DNA of 39,886 nt from Tissierellia bacterium (lineage in GTDB: Bacteria > Bacillota > Clostridia > Tissierellales > Peptoniphilaceae). Positions 18,648 through 26,951 of this stretch are shown piece by piece. The notes below the pieces were generated by a model. The model was given only the letters and a program-made list of their open reading frames with translations, did no database searches and had not been told where the DNA came from. The translations under genes and the position numbers were made by a program. Each line of letters begins with the position of its first letter. Position 1 is the first letter of the stretch. The stretch is from the NCBI GenBank assembly GCA_030537765.1, contig JAUNVH010000014.1, positions 1 through 39,886 on the forward strand, read 5' to 3'.

Positions 18648-18676
18648 ATGTTAGAACATGTCTGAGTATTTGTCAA
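18648..18676 (-). promoter_or_regulatory. Promoter of the MATE transporter gene
   Basis: A perfect TTGACA (18671-18676) is followed after 17 bases by TAACAT (18648-18653). The leader to the ATG at 18587 is about 55 bases and A+T-rich. Confidence 0.65.
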
Positions 18677-18720
18677 TTCTTTACATATTAAGTTTATATT
18701 ACTTAATGCACATAGAATTA

Positions 18721-18750
18721 TCCCATCAATTTTTATTTCAATCGATGGGA
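18721..18750 (-). terminator. Terminator-like hairpin after phosphoglucomutase
   Basis: An 11-bp stem with one G-U pair (18721-18731 with 18740-18750, arms TCCCATCAATT and AATCGATGGGA) encloses an 8-nt loop. The following minus-strand T-run is weak (TAATTC). It stands 22 bases beyond the pgcA stop. Confidence 0.65.
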
Positions 18751-18772
18751 CATATTTTTAAATTTTATTTGC

Positions 18773-20458
18773 TTATTTAATAGATTCCATTTGGCCTTTC
18801 ACTTTTTCTTCTATGGCTTTCACCTTTTTAATAGCCTTATCTTCATCCTTGTCGTAGGTATAAATATAGAGTTTAATTTTCGGTTCTGTGCCAGAAGGTC
18901 TTACGCAGTACCATGAGCCATCATCTAAGATAAATTTTAAAACATTACTCTTTGGTAAGCCTGTATCATCATATAGGAAATCTATCGTTTTTTCAAGTTT
19001 CATATCTTCAATTTCTTTAAGAGGCTCATTTCTAATAGCTTCCATCATTCTCTTTATGCGTTCTTGTCCCTCTATACCTTCATATACTAGAGAAATCAAT
19101 TTTTCTTTAAAATACCCGTATTTTTCATAATATTCATTTAAGACATCTACTAGTGATAAGCCTTGTTTTTTATAATAACCGGCCATTTCGGCTATCATCA
19201 TAGAGCTTACGACAGCATCTTTGTCGCGTGCATGGTCTCCATAAGTATATCCAATACTCTCTTCATATCCAAAAATAAAATCATATTCTTTAGTTTTATC
19301 CCATATATTAGGTAGAGCACAGATATTTTTAAAACCAGTTAAAGTTTCAAACATTTTGACACCAAGTTTTTCGCATACAGGTACTGCCATATTTCCAGTC
19401 ACAATACTTTTTACAATAGCTCCATTTTCGGGAAGCTTATTTTTATCGTTTAGGCCGTTTAAAATATAATTTATCAATAATGCACCTGTTTGATTGCCGT
19501 TGAATGCATAGTAATCGTCTCCATCTTTCCCCATCATTGCCACTCTATCGCAATCGGGATCTGTGGCAATTAATAGATCGGCATCTATTTCTTTGCCCAG
19601 TTTTTTTGCATATTCAAACGCCTTGACATCTTCTGGATTTGGATAGCCGACCGTTGTGAAATAGGGGTCTGGTTTTTCTTGTTCTTTAACTATATTTACA
19701 TTAGAAAATCCCCTTTTATCAAGCACATATCGAACTGGCAAATTTCCAGTTCCATTTAATGGTGAAAATACAATTTTTATATCTTTATCTATATCGTCAT
19801 TAATTGCCATTCCTAAAACAGCTTCGTAATAAGCGTCATCTACAGACTTTGGAATAATTTCAATAATGCCCTTTTCTAAACCTTCAGAAAACTCCATACG
19901 CTTAATATCGCCCATATCTAATTTGTCATAATAAGATAAGATTTTCTTTGCAGTATCTTCTAATATCTGAGATCCTTCTTCCCAATATACTTTATATCCA
20001 TTATACATTTGCGGATTATGAGAGGCTGTAATTACAATGCCCGAAATAGTCTTTAAATACCTCACCGCAAAGCTAAGCATTGGGGTTGGTCTAATATCAT
20101 CAAAGACATAAGTCTTTATGCCGTTTGCTGCAAGTACTCCTGCCGCAATTTCAGTAAACTCTTTTGAAAAGTTTCTGACATCTCTGGCAATTGCAACGCC
20201 TCTAACTTTAGCATTTTCGCCTTCTTCTATTATTGTTTCAGCCAATGCTTGGGTCGCCATCGAAACTGTGTAGACATTCATTCTATTAGTGCCTGCCCCA
20301 ACAATTCCCCTAAGACCTGCAGTTCCAAATTCTAGATTTTTATAAAATCTATCCTTTATTTCTTCTTCATCATCAAGTTTTTTCAACTCTTCTTTAGTCT
20401 TGTCATCAATATATTTTGATGAAAGCCATTCTTCATATTTTTCTTTGTAGTCAAACAC
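18773..20458 (-). CDS. pgcA: Phosphoglucomutase/phosphomannomutase (PgcA type)
   Basis: This alpha-D-phosphohexomutase interconverts glucose-1-phosphate and glucose-6-phosphate, supplying UDP-glucose and glycogen or cell-wall precursors. The 561-residue length matches the Firmicute PgcA/YhxB group. Motifs in order: FGTAGLRG (44-51), the phosphoserine loop TASHNP (144-149, Ser146), the metal loop DPDCDR (about 299-304), GYEESIGY (sugar-binding) and the phosphate-binding RPSGTEPK (about 522). All catalytic elements are intact. It is the last gene of a three-gene unit, 14 bases after ybaK. The ATG at 20458 is preceded by AGGAGA. Confidence 0.94.
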   Translation of the reverse strand: MFDYKEKYEEWLSSKYIDDKTKEELKKLDDEEEIKDRFYKNLEFGTAGLRGIVGAGTNRMNVYTVSMATQALAETIIEEGENAKVRGVAIARDVRNFSKEFTEIAAGVLAANGIKTYVFDDIRPTPMLSFAVRYLKTISGIVITASHNPQMYNGYKVYWEEGSQILEDTAKKILSYYDKLDMGDIKRMEFSEGLEKGIIEIIPKSVDDAYYEAVLGMAINDDIDKDIKIVFSPLNGTGNLPVRYVLDKRGFSNVNIVKEQEKPDPYFTTVGYPNPEDVKAFEYAKKLGKEIDADLLIATDPDCDRVAMMGKDGDDYYAFNGNQTGALLINYILNGLNDKNKLPENGAIVKSIVTGNMAVPVCEKLGVKMFETLTGFKNICALPNIWDKTKEYDFIFGYEESIGYTYGDHARDKDAVVSSMMIAEMAGYYKKQGLSLVDVLNEYYEKYGYFKEKLISLVYEGIEGQERIKRMMEAIRNEPLKEIEDMKLEKTIDFLYDDTGLPKSNVLKFILDDGSWYCVRPSGTEPKIKLYIYTYDKDEDKAIKKVKAIEEKVKGQMESIK

Positions 20459-20472
20459 TTATAATCTCTCCT

Positions 20473-20949
20473 TTATTTTGAAATCTCTTCCAATTTTGCA
20501 TTGGTGAGTTTTATTAAATCTTCTAATTTTAATTCAATTTGAATGCCTATTTTCCCTGCGCTAACGATTATCGAATCGTAATTATTTGCACTCTCGTCGA
20601 TAAATGTATTATAGCTTCTTTTCATTGCTATTGGTGAGCAGCCACCATGCACATAGCCAGTTTTGTTAAATAAATCTTTCAGTGGTAACATAGAAACAGA
20701 TTTTTCTTTTGCAACATTAGCAGCCGCCTTCAAATCTAATTCTCTATTTGCAGGAACTACAAAAACATTTATATTTTTACTTTTTGAAATTGTGACAAGC
20801 GTTTTAAAAACCTGCGATTCAGGCTTTCCAATTTTTTCTGCCACTTCAGCTGCACTTAGACTACCATCAGCCGGATAAGTAAATGCATTATAAAATATAT
20901 TTTTGCTCTCTATTTCTCTTATAACATTTGTCTTAATTATCTTAGTCAT
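20473..20949 (-). CDS. ybaK: Cys-tRNA(Pro)/Cys-tRNA(Cys) deacylase YbaK/EbsC
   Basis: YbaK removes cysteine mis-attached to tRNA(Pro) by prolyl-tRNA synthetase. The 158-residue length is typical. Conserved features include SAAEVAEKIGKPESQVFKTLV, whose Lys is expected in the substrate pocket, and VPANRELDLKAAANV. KTGYVHGGCSPIAMKR carries the GG-x-SP element that distinguishes YbaK from the ProRS insertion domain. No other domain is present. It lies seven bases after the 197-residue gene and 14 bases before pgcA, so the three are probably co-transcribed although no functional link with phosphoglucomutase is evident. Confidence 0.92.
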   Translation of the reverse strand: MTKIIKTNVIREIESKNIFYNAFTYPADGSLSAAEVAEKIGKPESQVFKTLVTISKSKNINVFVVPANRELDLKAAANVAKEKSVSMLPLKDLFNKTGYVHGGCSPIAMKRSYNTFIDESANNYDSIIVSAGKIGIQIELKLEDLIKLTNAKLEEISK

Positions 20950-20956
20950 ATTTTAA

Positions 20957-21550
20957 TCATACCCTAATATTTAAGTAATAAGCCAGAATTTCTGCTTTTT
21001 TATCTCTAAAAATCTGTGCTAAATCAATTTTTTCAAATTTGCCATCTCTAACTACAGTTATGAAATCTTCATCTAACATTGTAATTATCATCCATGAATT
21101 TTTAAAGAGTGATCTTTTGGCCTTTAGATTTAAAACGATAGGATGATTATTATTTAATATAGTTTTTATATTTTCTTTAAATTGATTGTATGAAATTTTG
21201 GGCACTATTTTATTTATCTCAATCTTAAAAGAGCTCTCTAGATTATATTCATTAACAAAACTTAGTAATCTATTTTCATTAAAAATTCCTAAGCTTTTAA
21301 ATAATGAATTTTTAAATAGATTAATTGCATAGAATATAAACTCTTTTTCAAATAGCATCGTATTAGTATTTAAGCCTAAATCAGTATGGGCTTTATTCAA
21401 TTCATAAATATAAGTCGCTGTTATCGCCGTAATAGATTGGGCTGCTAGATTTGAAAACTGAGAAGTACTAACTAAAAGCTCTTCAGATATACTAGGCTTA
21501 TTATTTATATTTAAAAACTTTTCATTCAATTTGATTTTTGCAAAAGCCAT
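20957..21550 (-). CDS. Protein of unknown function, 197 residues
   Basis: I do not recognise this protein. It has no signal peptide or membrane segment. The N-terminal two-thirds is helical (SNLAAQSITAITATYIYEL near 33-51; FIFYAINLFKNSLFKSLGIF near 71-90). The C-terminal third looks like a small beta barrel, HPIVLNLKAKR followed by SWMIITMLDEDFITVVRDG and KIDLAQIF. That layout recalls papain-like C39 peptidase-like domains, but Cys is absent and the place of the catalytic His holds Asn/Ser, so any peptidase activity would be lost. This resemblance is by eye only. The ATG at 21550 has AGGTGAT upstream. It leads the unit with ybaK and pgcA. Confidence 0.7.
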   Translation of the reverse strand: MAFAKIKLNEKFLNINNKPSISEELLVSTSQFSNLAAQSITAITATYIYELNKAHTDLGLNTNTMLFEKEFIFYAINLFKNSLFKSLGIFNENRLLSFVNEYNLESSFKIEINKIVPKISYNQFKENIKTILNNNHPIVLNLKAKRSLFKNSWMIITMLDEDFITVVRDGKFEKIDLAQIFRDKKAEILAYYLNIRV

Positions 21551-21566
21551 ATTATCACCTAATAAT

Positions 21567-21575
21567 ATTATATCA
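21567..21575 (-). promoter_or_regulatory. Extended -10 promoter for the unknown gene, ybaK and pgcA
   Basis: The minus strand reads TGATATAAT, a perfect TATAAT with an extended -10. A TTGCAC at 21592-21597 is 19 bases upstream, too far for a good -35. The predicted start would fall at the edge of the ribosome binding site (21554-21560), giving a very short leader. Confidence 0.5.
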
Positions 21576-21712
21576 TAATCAAAAATATTTAGTGCAATTA
21601 AAAACTGAACTTAAAGATACAAAAATTGGTAGTGTCAATTATCAAAATGCTCTATCGAAAAGCTATTATAAATAAATTTAATTTTAGAATACAAAGCTCT
21701 AATCTAATTTTA

Positions 21713-21745
21713 AAATTCCCACCAGTAAAATTTCGGTGGGAATTT
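21713..21745 (-). terminator. Terminator-like hairpin at the end of znuB
   Basis: An 11-bp perfect inverted repeat, AAATTCCCACC (21713-21723) with GGTGGGAATTT (21735-21745), overlaps the znuB stop codon and has an 11-nt loop. On minus the trailing tract is TTTTAAAATT, so the T-run is imperfect. The remaining 21576-21712 gap shows no gene I can support. Confidence 0.7.
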
Positions 21746-22547
21746 ATTTATGGTTTTTTATGGTTTTTATAAAAATTATAATAATCAATGTAAGGGTGGA
21801 AATTAATACTATAGTGCCACCCGGTTTAAGCCCCAGATAGAAAGACAGAACTAATCCCGACATGGTAAATAAGATTCCGAAAAATATCGAATAAAAGAGC
21901 GTCTTATAGTAGCCTTTTTTTAATTGCAATGCACATGCCACTGGTATTACTAAGATTGACGAAACTATCAATACTCCAATAGTCCTAGAAGCTATTGCTA
22001 TTGTAAGAGCTGTTATGATTGTAAAAATAGTATTTACTAATGTAGTTTTTACACCAGATAGCTTTGCCCCAGTTTCATCGAAAGTTATATACATTAAATC
22101 TTTAAAATAATATATGAATAGACTCATAATGAATAGAGCGCAAAAAGATACTAATAACATTTCGAAACTATCAATTGCTACAATACTTCCAAATAAAAAG
22201 CTTTCAAAATTGGCAGCTTTTTTTACAAATCCTGAAAAGAGTCCGGCAAGTCCGACTCCGGTAGACATAATAATTGCAGTAGCCAAATCAGAATATCCTG
22301 GAAATCTTTTTCTAATAAATTCTATGAATAATGCAGCGACAATACAAAATATTACTGAGCCTACTATTGGATTTAAACCAATTATAAGACCGAAAATAAC
22401 TCCTGCTAAGGCAGTATGGGAGAGCGCATCACCAATCATAGATATTCGTTTATTGACTGTAATCATTCCTATACAAGGGATTGTAATAGATAATAATAGA
22501 CCAGTAAATAGAGCTCTTTGCATATAAGTGTAATTAAATATATTCAT
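21744..22547 (-). CDS. znuB: Zinc/manganese ABC transporter permease (ZnuB type)
   Basis: The membrane subunit of a metal importer of the ABC-3 family. Its 267 residues form about eight hydrophobic helices. Family features include MIGDALSHTALAGVIFGLIIG near residues 37-57, FGSIVAIDSFEML, and TIGVLIVSSILVIPVACALQL near 186-206. These match ZnuB/AdcB/MntB permeases. It overlaps the ATPase gene by 14 bases. The pairing with a His-rich ZnuA and a Fur-family regulator favours zinc over manganese. Confidence 0.92.
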   Translation of the reverse strand: MNIFNYTYMQRALFTGLLLSITIPCIGMITVNKRISMIGDALSHTALAGVIFGLIIGLNPIVGSVIFCIVAALFIEFIRKRFPGYSDLATAIIMSTGVGLAGLFSGFVKKAANFESFLFGSIVAIDSFEMLLVSFCALFIMSLFIYYFKDLMYITFDETGAKLSGVKTTLVNTIFTIITALTIAIASRTIGVLIVSSILVIPVACALQLKKGYYKTLFYSIFFGILFTMSGLVLSFYLGLKPGGTIVLISTLTLIIIIFIKTIKNHK

Positions 22548-23205
22548 CTTTCGATCTCTTTCTTATTTTTTTGTCTTTAACTTCATAAAGCGCATTTACA
22601 TATGGCAAAACTTCTGAAACTTCGTGTGTAATCATTATTATTGTGACATTATGGTCCTTATTGAAATGATTCAATATTTTTAAAATCTTTTCTCTCGCCA
22701 ACTCATCAATACCAACTGTTGGTTCATCTAGCAATAATATTTTAGGATTTGAAACGATAGCTTTTGCAAGCATAATTCTCTGCCTTTCTCCACCAGATAG
22801 ATTTGAATATAGATAATCTTTTTTAGAAATCATTCCGGTAAGTCTTAACGCTTCATCAATCCTCTTTTTTTGTTCCTTAGAAATAATTTTTAAGCCTTTA
22901 AGCTCGCTATATAGATTTAAAGACACAATCTCATACGCAGTTATAGGAAAAGATTGCATCGACGCGGCACTAAGTTGAGGGACATAAGAGATATTGGTTA
23001 AATCGTGAGAAATATTAAAATCAATAGTGCCGCTTGATGCTTTTAATTCGCCAAGAATAAGTTTTATTAAGGTGGATTTACCAGTTCCATTTTCTCCTAA
23101 AATTACGGCGAAATCACCTTCATTTATTGAGAGATTAGATGCTTCAAAAATTGAATTATTACCATATGAAAAATTTAAATTTTTAATTGAAATAATCTCT
23201 CTCAT
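22534..23205 (-). CDS. znuC: Zinc/manganese ABC transporter ATP-binding protein (ZnuC type)
   Basis: The cytoplasmic ATPase that drives the importer. The 223 residues show Walker A GENGTGKST (37-45), the Q-loop in YVPQLSA (about 74-80), signature LSGGERQ (136-142) and Walker B LLLDEP (157-162). A switch His follows in MITHEVSEV. All catalytic elements are present. The start is ATG 23205 with GGAGAT upstream, 12 bases after znuA, and its end overlaps znuB. Order is substrate-binding protein, ATPase, permease. Confidence 0.93.
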   Translation of the reverse strand: MREIISIKNLNFSYGNNSIFEASNLSINEGDFAVILGENGTGKSTLIKLILGELKASSGTIDFNISHDLTNISYVPQLSAASMQSFPITAYEIVSLNLYSELKGLKIISKEQKKRIDEALRLTGMISKKDYLYSNLSGGERQRIMLAKAIVSNPKILLLDEPTVGIDELAREKILKILNHFNKDHNVTIIMITHEVSEVLPYVNALYEVKDKKIRKRSKDEYI

Positions 23206-23217
23206 AATATCTCCTTT

Positions 23218-24144
23218 TTATTTTAAAGCTTTCAATAATGATTCTAGATTGTCTTTCATAATTGAAATATAGTCTTTATTGTCATTTAATTCTTCTTCAG
23301 TTAAGCCTTCAATTGGATTTAGTACCAATACTTTTGCTCCAGTTTCATTAGCTATGGTCTCGCTCACTTTCGAGCTGATTAATGTTTCAGTAAATACTGT
23401 GTCTATTTTTTTATCTTTTATAAACTCTACAATTTCAGCCATTCTTTTTGGATCAGGTTCAGTTTCTGCGTTTAGACCTTGAATTCCAATTTGTTCTAAA
23501 TTATAATCTCTTGCAAGATATCCAAAAGCTTCATGGTTGACGACTATTTTTCTATTTTTTAAGTCTTTAAGTTCTGATTCGAAGACTCTATTTAACTCTT
23601 CAAATTTAGCTTTTTCAATTTGAAAATTTTCTTCAAAGTACTCTTCGTTTTCAGGATCAACTTTTATTAAAAGCTCTTTTATATTTTCCATCTCTTTTAT
23701 TGCGTTTTTTATGCTAAGCCACGTATGAGGATCGTATTCGCCGTGATCATGTTCATCATGTTCGTGTTCATCATGATCATGATGACCTTCCAATAATTCT
23801 AAACCTTTTGAAGCTTCTAAAAAAATTACATTTTCATTTAAATTGTCTAAAACTTTTTCAACCCAATGCTCAAGACCAGCTCCATTATAAATAAAGACAT
23901 CTGCTGTTTCTAAAGCATTTAGTTCTTTAGAACTTGGCTCCCAACCATGCGCTTCTTGACCTGCAGGAATAATGTTTATGACATCAGCTCTATCTTTTGC
24001 AATTCTCTTTGCAAAATCGTACATTGGATAAACTGATGTATAAATTTGAAGCTTGTCTGTTTCTTTTTCAGATAGATCTTTATTTTTACAAGCCGTGGTC
24101 AGAATAAGCATTGCTATAATTAATATAAGAATTTTATTTTTCAT
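23218..24144 (-). CDS. znuA: Zinc ABC transporter substrate-binding lipoprotein (ZnuA/AdcA type)
   Basis: A cluster A-I metal-binding lipoprotein that captures zinc outside the membrane. The signal peptide ends in a lipobox with Cys19 (ILTTAC). His66 lies in GQEAHGWEPS. A His/Asp/Glu-rich loop (121-134, HHDHDEHEHDEHDHG) follows, the hallmark of zinc-specific members, then DPHTW with His140 and VVNHEAFGYLA with the third His. The 308-residue length is typical without the extra ZinT domain found in AdcA. The ATG has GGGAGG upstream. Expression is probably zinc-repressed through the palindrome at 24166-24180, which overlaps the predicted transcription start. Confidence 0.95.
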   Translation of the reverse strand: MKNKILILIIAMLILTTACKNKDLSEKETDKLQIYTSVYPMYDFAKRIAKDRADVINIIPAGQEAHGWEPSSKELNALETADVFIYNGAGLEHWVEKVLDNLNENVIFLEASKGLELLEGHHDHDEHEHDEHDHGEYDPHTWLSIKNAIKEMENIKELLIKVDPENEEYFEENFQIEKAKFEELNRVFESELKDLKNRKIVVNHEAFGYLARDYNLEQIGIQGLNAETEPDPKRMAEIVEFIKDKKIDTVFTETLISSKVSETIANETGAKVLVLNPIEGLTEEELNDNKDYISIMKDNLESLLKALK

Positions 24145-24162
24145 ATTTCCTCCCAGATATGC

Positions 24163-24180
24163 ATTTGCAAATCATTTGCA
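24163..24180. promoter_or_regulatory. Zur-type operator (7-1-7 inverted repeat) between znuA and the fur-like gene
   Basis: TGCAAAT-C-ATTTGCA (24166-24180) is a perfect 7-1-7 palindrome, the architecture bound by Fur-family dimers. A further ATTTGCA copy at 24163-24169 overlaps the left arm, so two half-site pairings are possible. It lies just downstream of the znuA -10 element, where a bound repressor would block initiation. The assignment to the adjacent regulator is inference. Confidence 0.75.
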
Positions 24181-24185
24181 TTTAG

Positions 24186-24214
24186 ATTTTATTCTATCTG
24201 AATTATTATGTCAA
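24186..24214 (-). promoter_or_regulatory. Sigma-A type promoter of znuA-znuC-znuB
   Basis: Perfect TTGACA (24209-24214), 17-base spacer, TAAAAT (24186-24191). The predicted start falls near 24179, inside the palindromic operator. Confidence 0.8.
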
Positions 24215-24242
24215 GTAAATTTTAAAAATTGTTTTTTTTATA

Positions 24243-24251
24243 TGATATAAT
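24243..24251 (+). promoter_or_regulatory. Extended -10 promoter of the Fur/Zur-like gene
   Basis: TGATATAAT combines a perfect TATAAT with an extended -10, 19 bases upstream of the TTG start at 24271. There is no clear -35. The promoter is about 63 bases from the centre of the operator, so autoregulation is possible but less direct. Confidence 0.55.
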
Positions 24252-24270
24252 CAAAGCAGAGGTGATATTT

Positions 24271-24696
24271 TTGTACAGAGAACTGTTTAAAAAGCATAAT
24301 TTAAAATTTTCAAAACCGCGAGAGGCTATATATAATCTTTTATACGAGTCAAAAATTGCGCTCACTGCCGATGATATAAGTGATTTGTTAAGAAATGATA
24401 GTTCAATAAATCTTTCAACTATATATAGAACTTTAAACGCCTTTGTAGAATGTAATCTCGCTGAAAAGACGATTATGCAAAATCAAATCGCCTATTACGA
24501 AATAGTTAAAGAAGAACATAAGCATTATTTTTTATGCGAAGTCTGTGATGAGTTAACGCCATTAAATGAATGTCCAATTCATGATTTAGAAAATAGTTTA
24601 GCGAAAGAATTTGGTTTCAAAATAAATTCTCACACTCTTGAATTTACTGGCATATGCAAAAATTGTTTAGAAAAGCAAAATGAGAATCGAAAATAG
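24271..24696 (+). CDS. zur: Fur-family transcriptional repressor, probably Zur
   Basis: A Fur-family metalloregulator of 141 residues from TTG 24271. An upstream in-frame start would place the promoter inside the gene, whereas AGAGGTGA at 24258-24265 fits TTG 24271. The winged helix contains NLSTIYRTLNAF (about 47-58), the family recognition helix. The metal region has HKHYFLCEVC (84-92) and a second CxxC at 129-132 (CKNC), forming the structural Cys4 zinc site. His/Glu ligands of the regulatory site lie between them. Divergence from znuACB across a 7-1-7 palindrome argues for a zinc sensor over Fur or PerR. The gene symbol rests on that context. Confidence 0.85.
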   Translation: MYRELFKKHNLKFSKPREAIYNLLYESKIALTADDISDLLRNDSSINLSTIYRTLNAFVECNLAEKTIMQNQIAYYEIVKEEHKHYFLCEVCDELTPLNECPIHDLENSLAKEFGFKINSHTLEFTGICKNCLEKQNENRK

Positions 24697-24716
24697 TCTT
24701 TTGATTCTCATTTTTT
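24677..24716 (+). terminator. Terminator of the Fur/Zur gene (probably bidirectional)
   Basis: A 12-bp perfect stem AAAATGAGAATC (24677-24688) with GATTCTCATTTT (24703-24714) runs into six T. The stop codon of the regulator lies in its 14-nt loop. The opposite strand ends in TTTT, so it can also serve the convergent DUF3160 gene. Confidence 0.82.
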
Positions 24717-24722
24717 ATTAAT

Positions 24723-26951
24723 TTATCTTGCTATATATTCATTTGTCCACTCAGGAGCCTCAGGAGTATCTTTTGTTTTGACTTTTTCTAGCCACTGTTC
24801 ATCTGTAAGTCTATCTTTCGACCAGAATTCATAATAATCAAATGAAGCACCTCTCATAAGATGAAGTTCTTCGCCTATTGGCACCACTGCAAAAAATTCA
24901 TTTGGCTTGCCAACGGCTTCGCAAAGTACGACGACATTGCCAGAATCTGTTGCGGTTGCAATATCTGATACTAAAGCCATATGTCTGTCAGTTTCATTTT
25001 CTAAGGTCCAATTATGATTATCATCCATTACAAATGTAATTGATAGAGCTTCCATTTCTCCACCTATATATTTAATTCTCTCTTCATCTTCTGGAGAAAG
25101 CATTTCATTATTTAGTTCTTTTATTGAGCACTCGATGCAAAAATCAACTAAATCTATAAATCTATCTATTCTGTCATTTATACTCTCTGTTCCATAACCT
25201 AAGATATTCAAATTTTCTCTAGAATATTCTAACAAGGCCTTTATCGCTGAATAGGCTTCGACATTAGGCTCTACATAGTTTTTCACTTCTAACGCTTCCC
25301 AACCGCCCATCTCTGCATATAATTGTTTTCCATAAAGTACCGTATCATGTTTTAATTCTGCATATGAACCAAGAGCCGTTGCAAGTGATTTATGATTATA
25401 TGCTCTATTGGTCATAAAAGATGGATATCCTTCTGGAAATGTTCTTAATAGCGGTTTAAGAGCTTGCAACCAACCTGAGTATATATTTCCTTTAAAATAA
25501 ACTTCAGGTAAATTTTTTACAAAGCTTCTAGCTTCTTCTAGATTTAGTTCAAAATTTTCTATACTATTATTATATTCGTCTTGCATTAAAATCTCTTTTG
25601 AGAGATCAGAGCCCATTGCATACATAAAGTCTAATGCTGTAGGCAAAGGCCTAATCAATGGGATTACCGTATTTTTATATACATCGCTATCCAATATATA
25701 GCGTTGGCCCATTACTCTCAACTGTTTTTGATTTTCGCTATCTTCGTCGGAAGTAAGTTTTCCTAATCTTGGAGCTGGCAAAGATTTTACTTCTTCATAA
25801 AATGCATCTATGAATTTTGAATCCGAAAATCGATTGGCATCTATATCGTCTGACAAAATTGTTTTTAATATGGGTACATAATCATAAAACGACAAATCAT
25901 CAGACTGGCCTACAAATGCAGTTGTCAAATCATAAACTTTTTGCCAAGCATTTAGTGCGTCTTCATCAGTCGAAATTGCAAGCGAAATCAGCATTCCCTT
26001 GATGGCATCCGATTCGTTTCTATCGCCATCTACTGTAAATAGTCTAAATGGAATATGGCCATATAGCATAACAGTTTTAAAATATTTTTCTAAATCGTTA
26101 CTTCTGGTATAATGACCTCTGGGTTTAAACTGTGTATAATCGACATTATGACTTACTATTTTTGATTGATAAATCCCTGATTCATCCTCGATAAGTTTAA
26201 TTTCGCCTTGAGCTATATCTAATATACTCTTAGGCACATCTTGATTAATTTTTCCATTTAAAAGATGGTCAGCTACTGCAAAAAAAGCTACTACTTTCGA
26301 TGCTTCTTCTTTAACTTTTTCATCTGTTAATTTCTCATAATAATCTAATGTTTTGCTTAACAGTTTTTCATTCATCTCTTTAACGGCATCTAATAACTCC
26401 CCTTCTTCCAATCTTCTAAGCGTTGCGCTATAAAATATATGATACAAATGGTAGATTGAATCTGTAGTTATTATCGAGGGCAAATTTTCATATTCATTTA
26501 TTTCATAAATATTAAACATCTGCTCCGTAAAATATAAATCGTCATTAATCTCTCTTGCAAAAAAATTATTTTCAGAAAGCATTTCCATTTCTTTTTCGGA
26601 GAAATTTCCTATTCTTTCAAAATACTCTTTAAACAAATTCAAATTTGCTATATTAGACAGATCTTTATTTGTACTATAGGCTTGCAATTCTGGTTTTGCA
26701 CCGTATGCAGGAATTTCAAAGGCCAAAACTCTTTGTGGTTTAAAAAGCTTTATAATTCCAAAATCTTCTTTGGTGATATTATCATCTTTGGCAATTTCTT
26801 CATCCTTTTTATCATTACTTTCAACTTCTATTTTTTCATCTTTATTAGATATATCTCCTTTTTCTTCAGGCTTTTGTGAGCAAGCAACAATTTGAGATAA
26901 TAGTAATATTAAGGCTAGTGATAAAGCCAATAATTTTTTCTTGGACTTCAT
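24723..26951 (-). CDS. DUF3160 family lipoprotein
   Basis: A large extracytoplasmic lipoprotein of 742 residues. The signal peptide ends at a lipobox with Cys24 (SQIVAC). A Lys/Asp/Glu-rich linker (about 28-62) follows, then the DUF3160 domain with LPSIITTDSIYHLYHIFYSATLRRLEEGEL, the most recognisable family segment (near residues 157-185). HYTRSNDLEKYFKTVMLYG and LGSYAELKHDTVLYGKQ are later conserved-looking elements. No enzymatic motif is evident and the family has no known function. The ATG overlaps the preceding gene's stop (ATGA), so it is co-transcribed with the membrane-anchored protein upstream. Confidence 0.85.
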   Translation of the reverse strand: MKSKKKLLALSLALILLLSQIVACSQKPEEKGDISNKDEKIEVESNDKKDEEIAKDDNITKEDFGIIKLFKPQRVLAFEIPAYGAKPELQAYSTNKDLSNIANLNLFKEYFERIGNFSEKEMEMLSENNFFAREINDDLYFTEQMFNIYEINEYENLPSIITTDSIYHLYHIFYSATLRRLEEGELLDAVKEMNEKLLSKTLDYYEKLTDEKVKEEASKVVAFFAVADHLLNGKINQDVPKSILDIAQGEIKLIEDESGIYQSKIVSHNVDYTQFKPRGHYTRSNDLEKYFKTVMLYGHIPFRLFTVDGDRNESDAIKGMLISLAISTDEDALNAWQKVYDLTTAFVGQSDDLSFYDYVPILKTILSDDIDANRFSDSKFIDAFYEEVKSLPAPRLGKLTSDEDSENQKQLRVMGQRYILDSDVYKNTVIPLIRPLPTALDFMYAMGSDLSKEILMQDEYNNSIENFELNLEEARSFVKNLPEVYFKGNIYSGWLQALKPLLRTFPEGYPSFMTNRAYNHKSLATALGSYAELKHDTVLYGKQLYAEMGGWEALEVKNYVEPNVEAYSAIKALLEYSRENLNILGYGTESINDRIDRFIDLVDFCIECSIKELNNEMLSPEDEERIKYIGGEMEALSITFVMDDNHNWTLENETDRHMALVSDIATATDSGNVVVLCEAVGKPNEFFAVVPIGEELHLMRGASFDYYEFWSKDRLTDEQWLEKVKTKDTPEAPEWTNEYIAR

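Noticed and set aside
21592..21672. A short plus-strand frame of about 26 codons from GTG in the gap between znuB and the unknown gene
   Set aside because: No ribosome binding site or promoter, rare start and no recognisable sequence; it may be chance or a remnant, which cannot be told here.
22114..22527. A 137-codon open frame on plus across znuB
   Set aside because: Antisense to a clear permease gene, no ribosome binding site, and composition mirrors the other strand.
23745..23790. Short tandem-like repeats of CATGATCATGTTC type in the middle of znuA
   Set aside because: They encode the His/Asp/Glu-rich zinc-binding loop of ZnuA and are explained by codon repetition, not by a mobile or CRISPR repeat.
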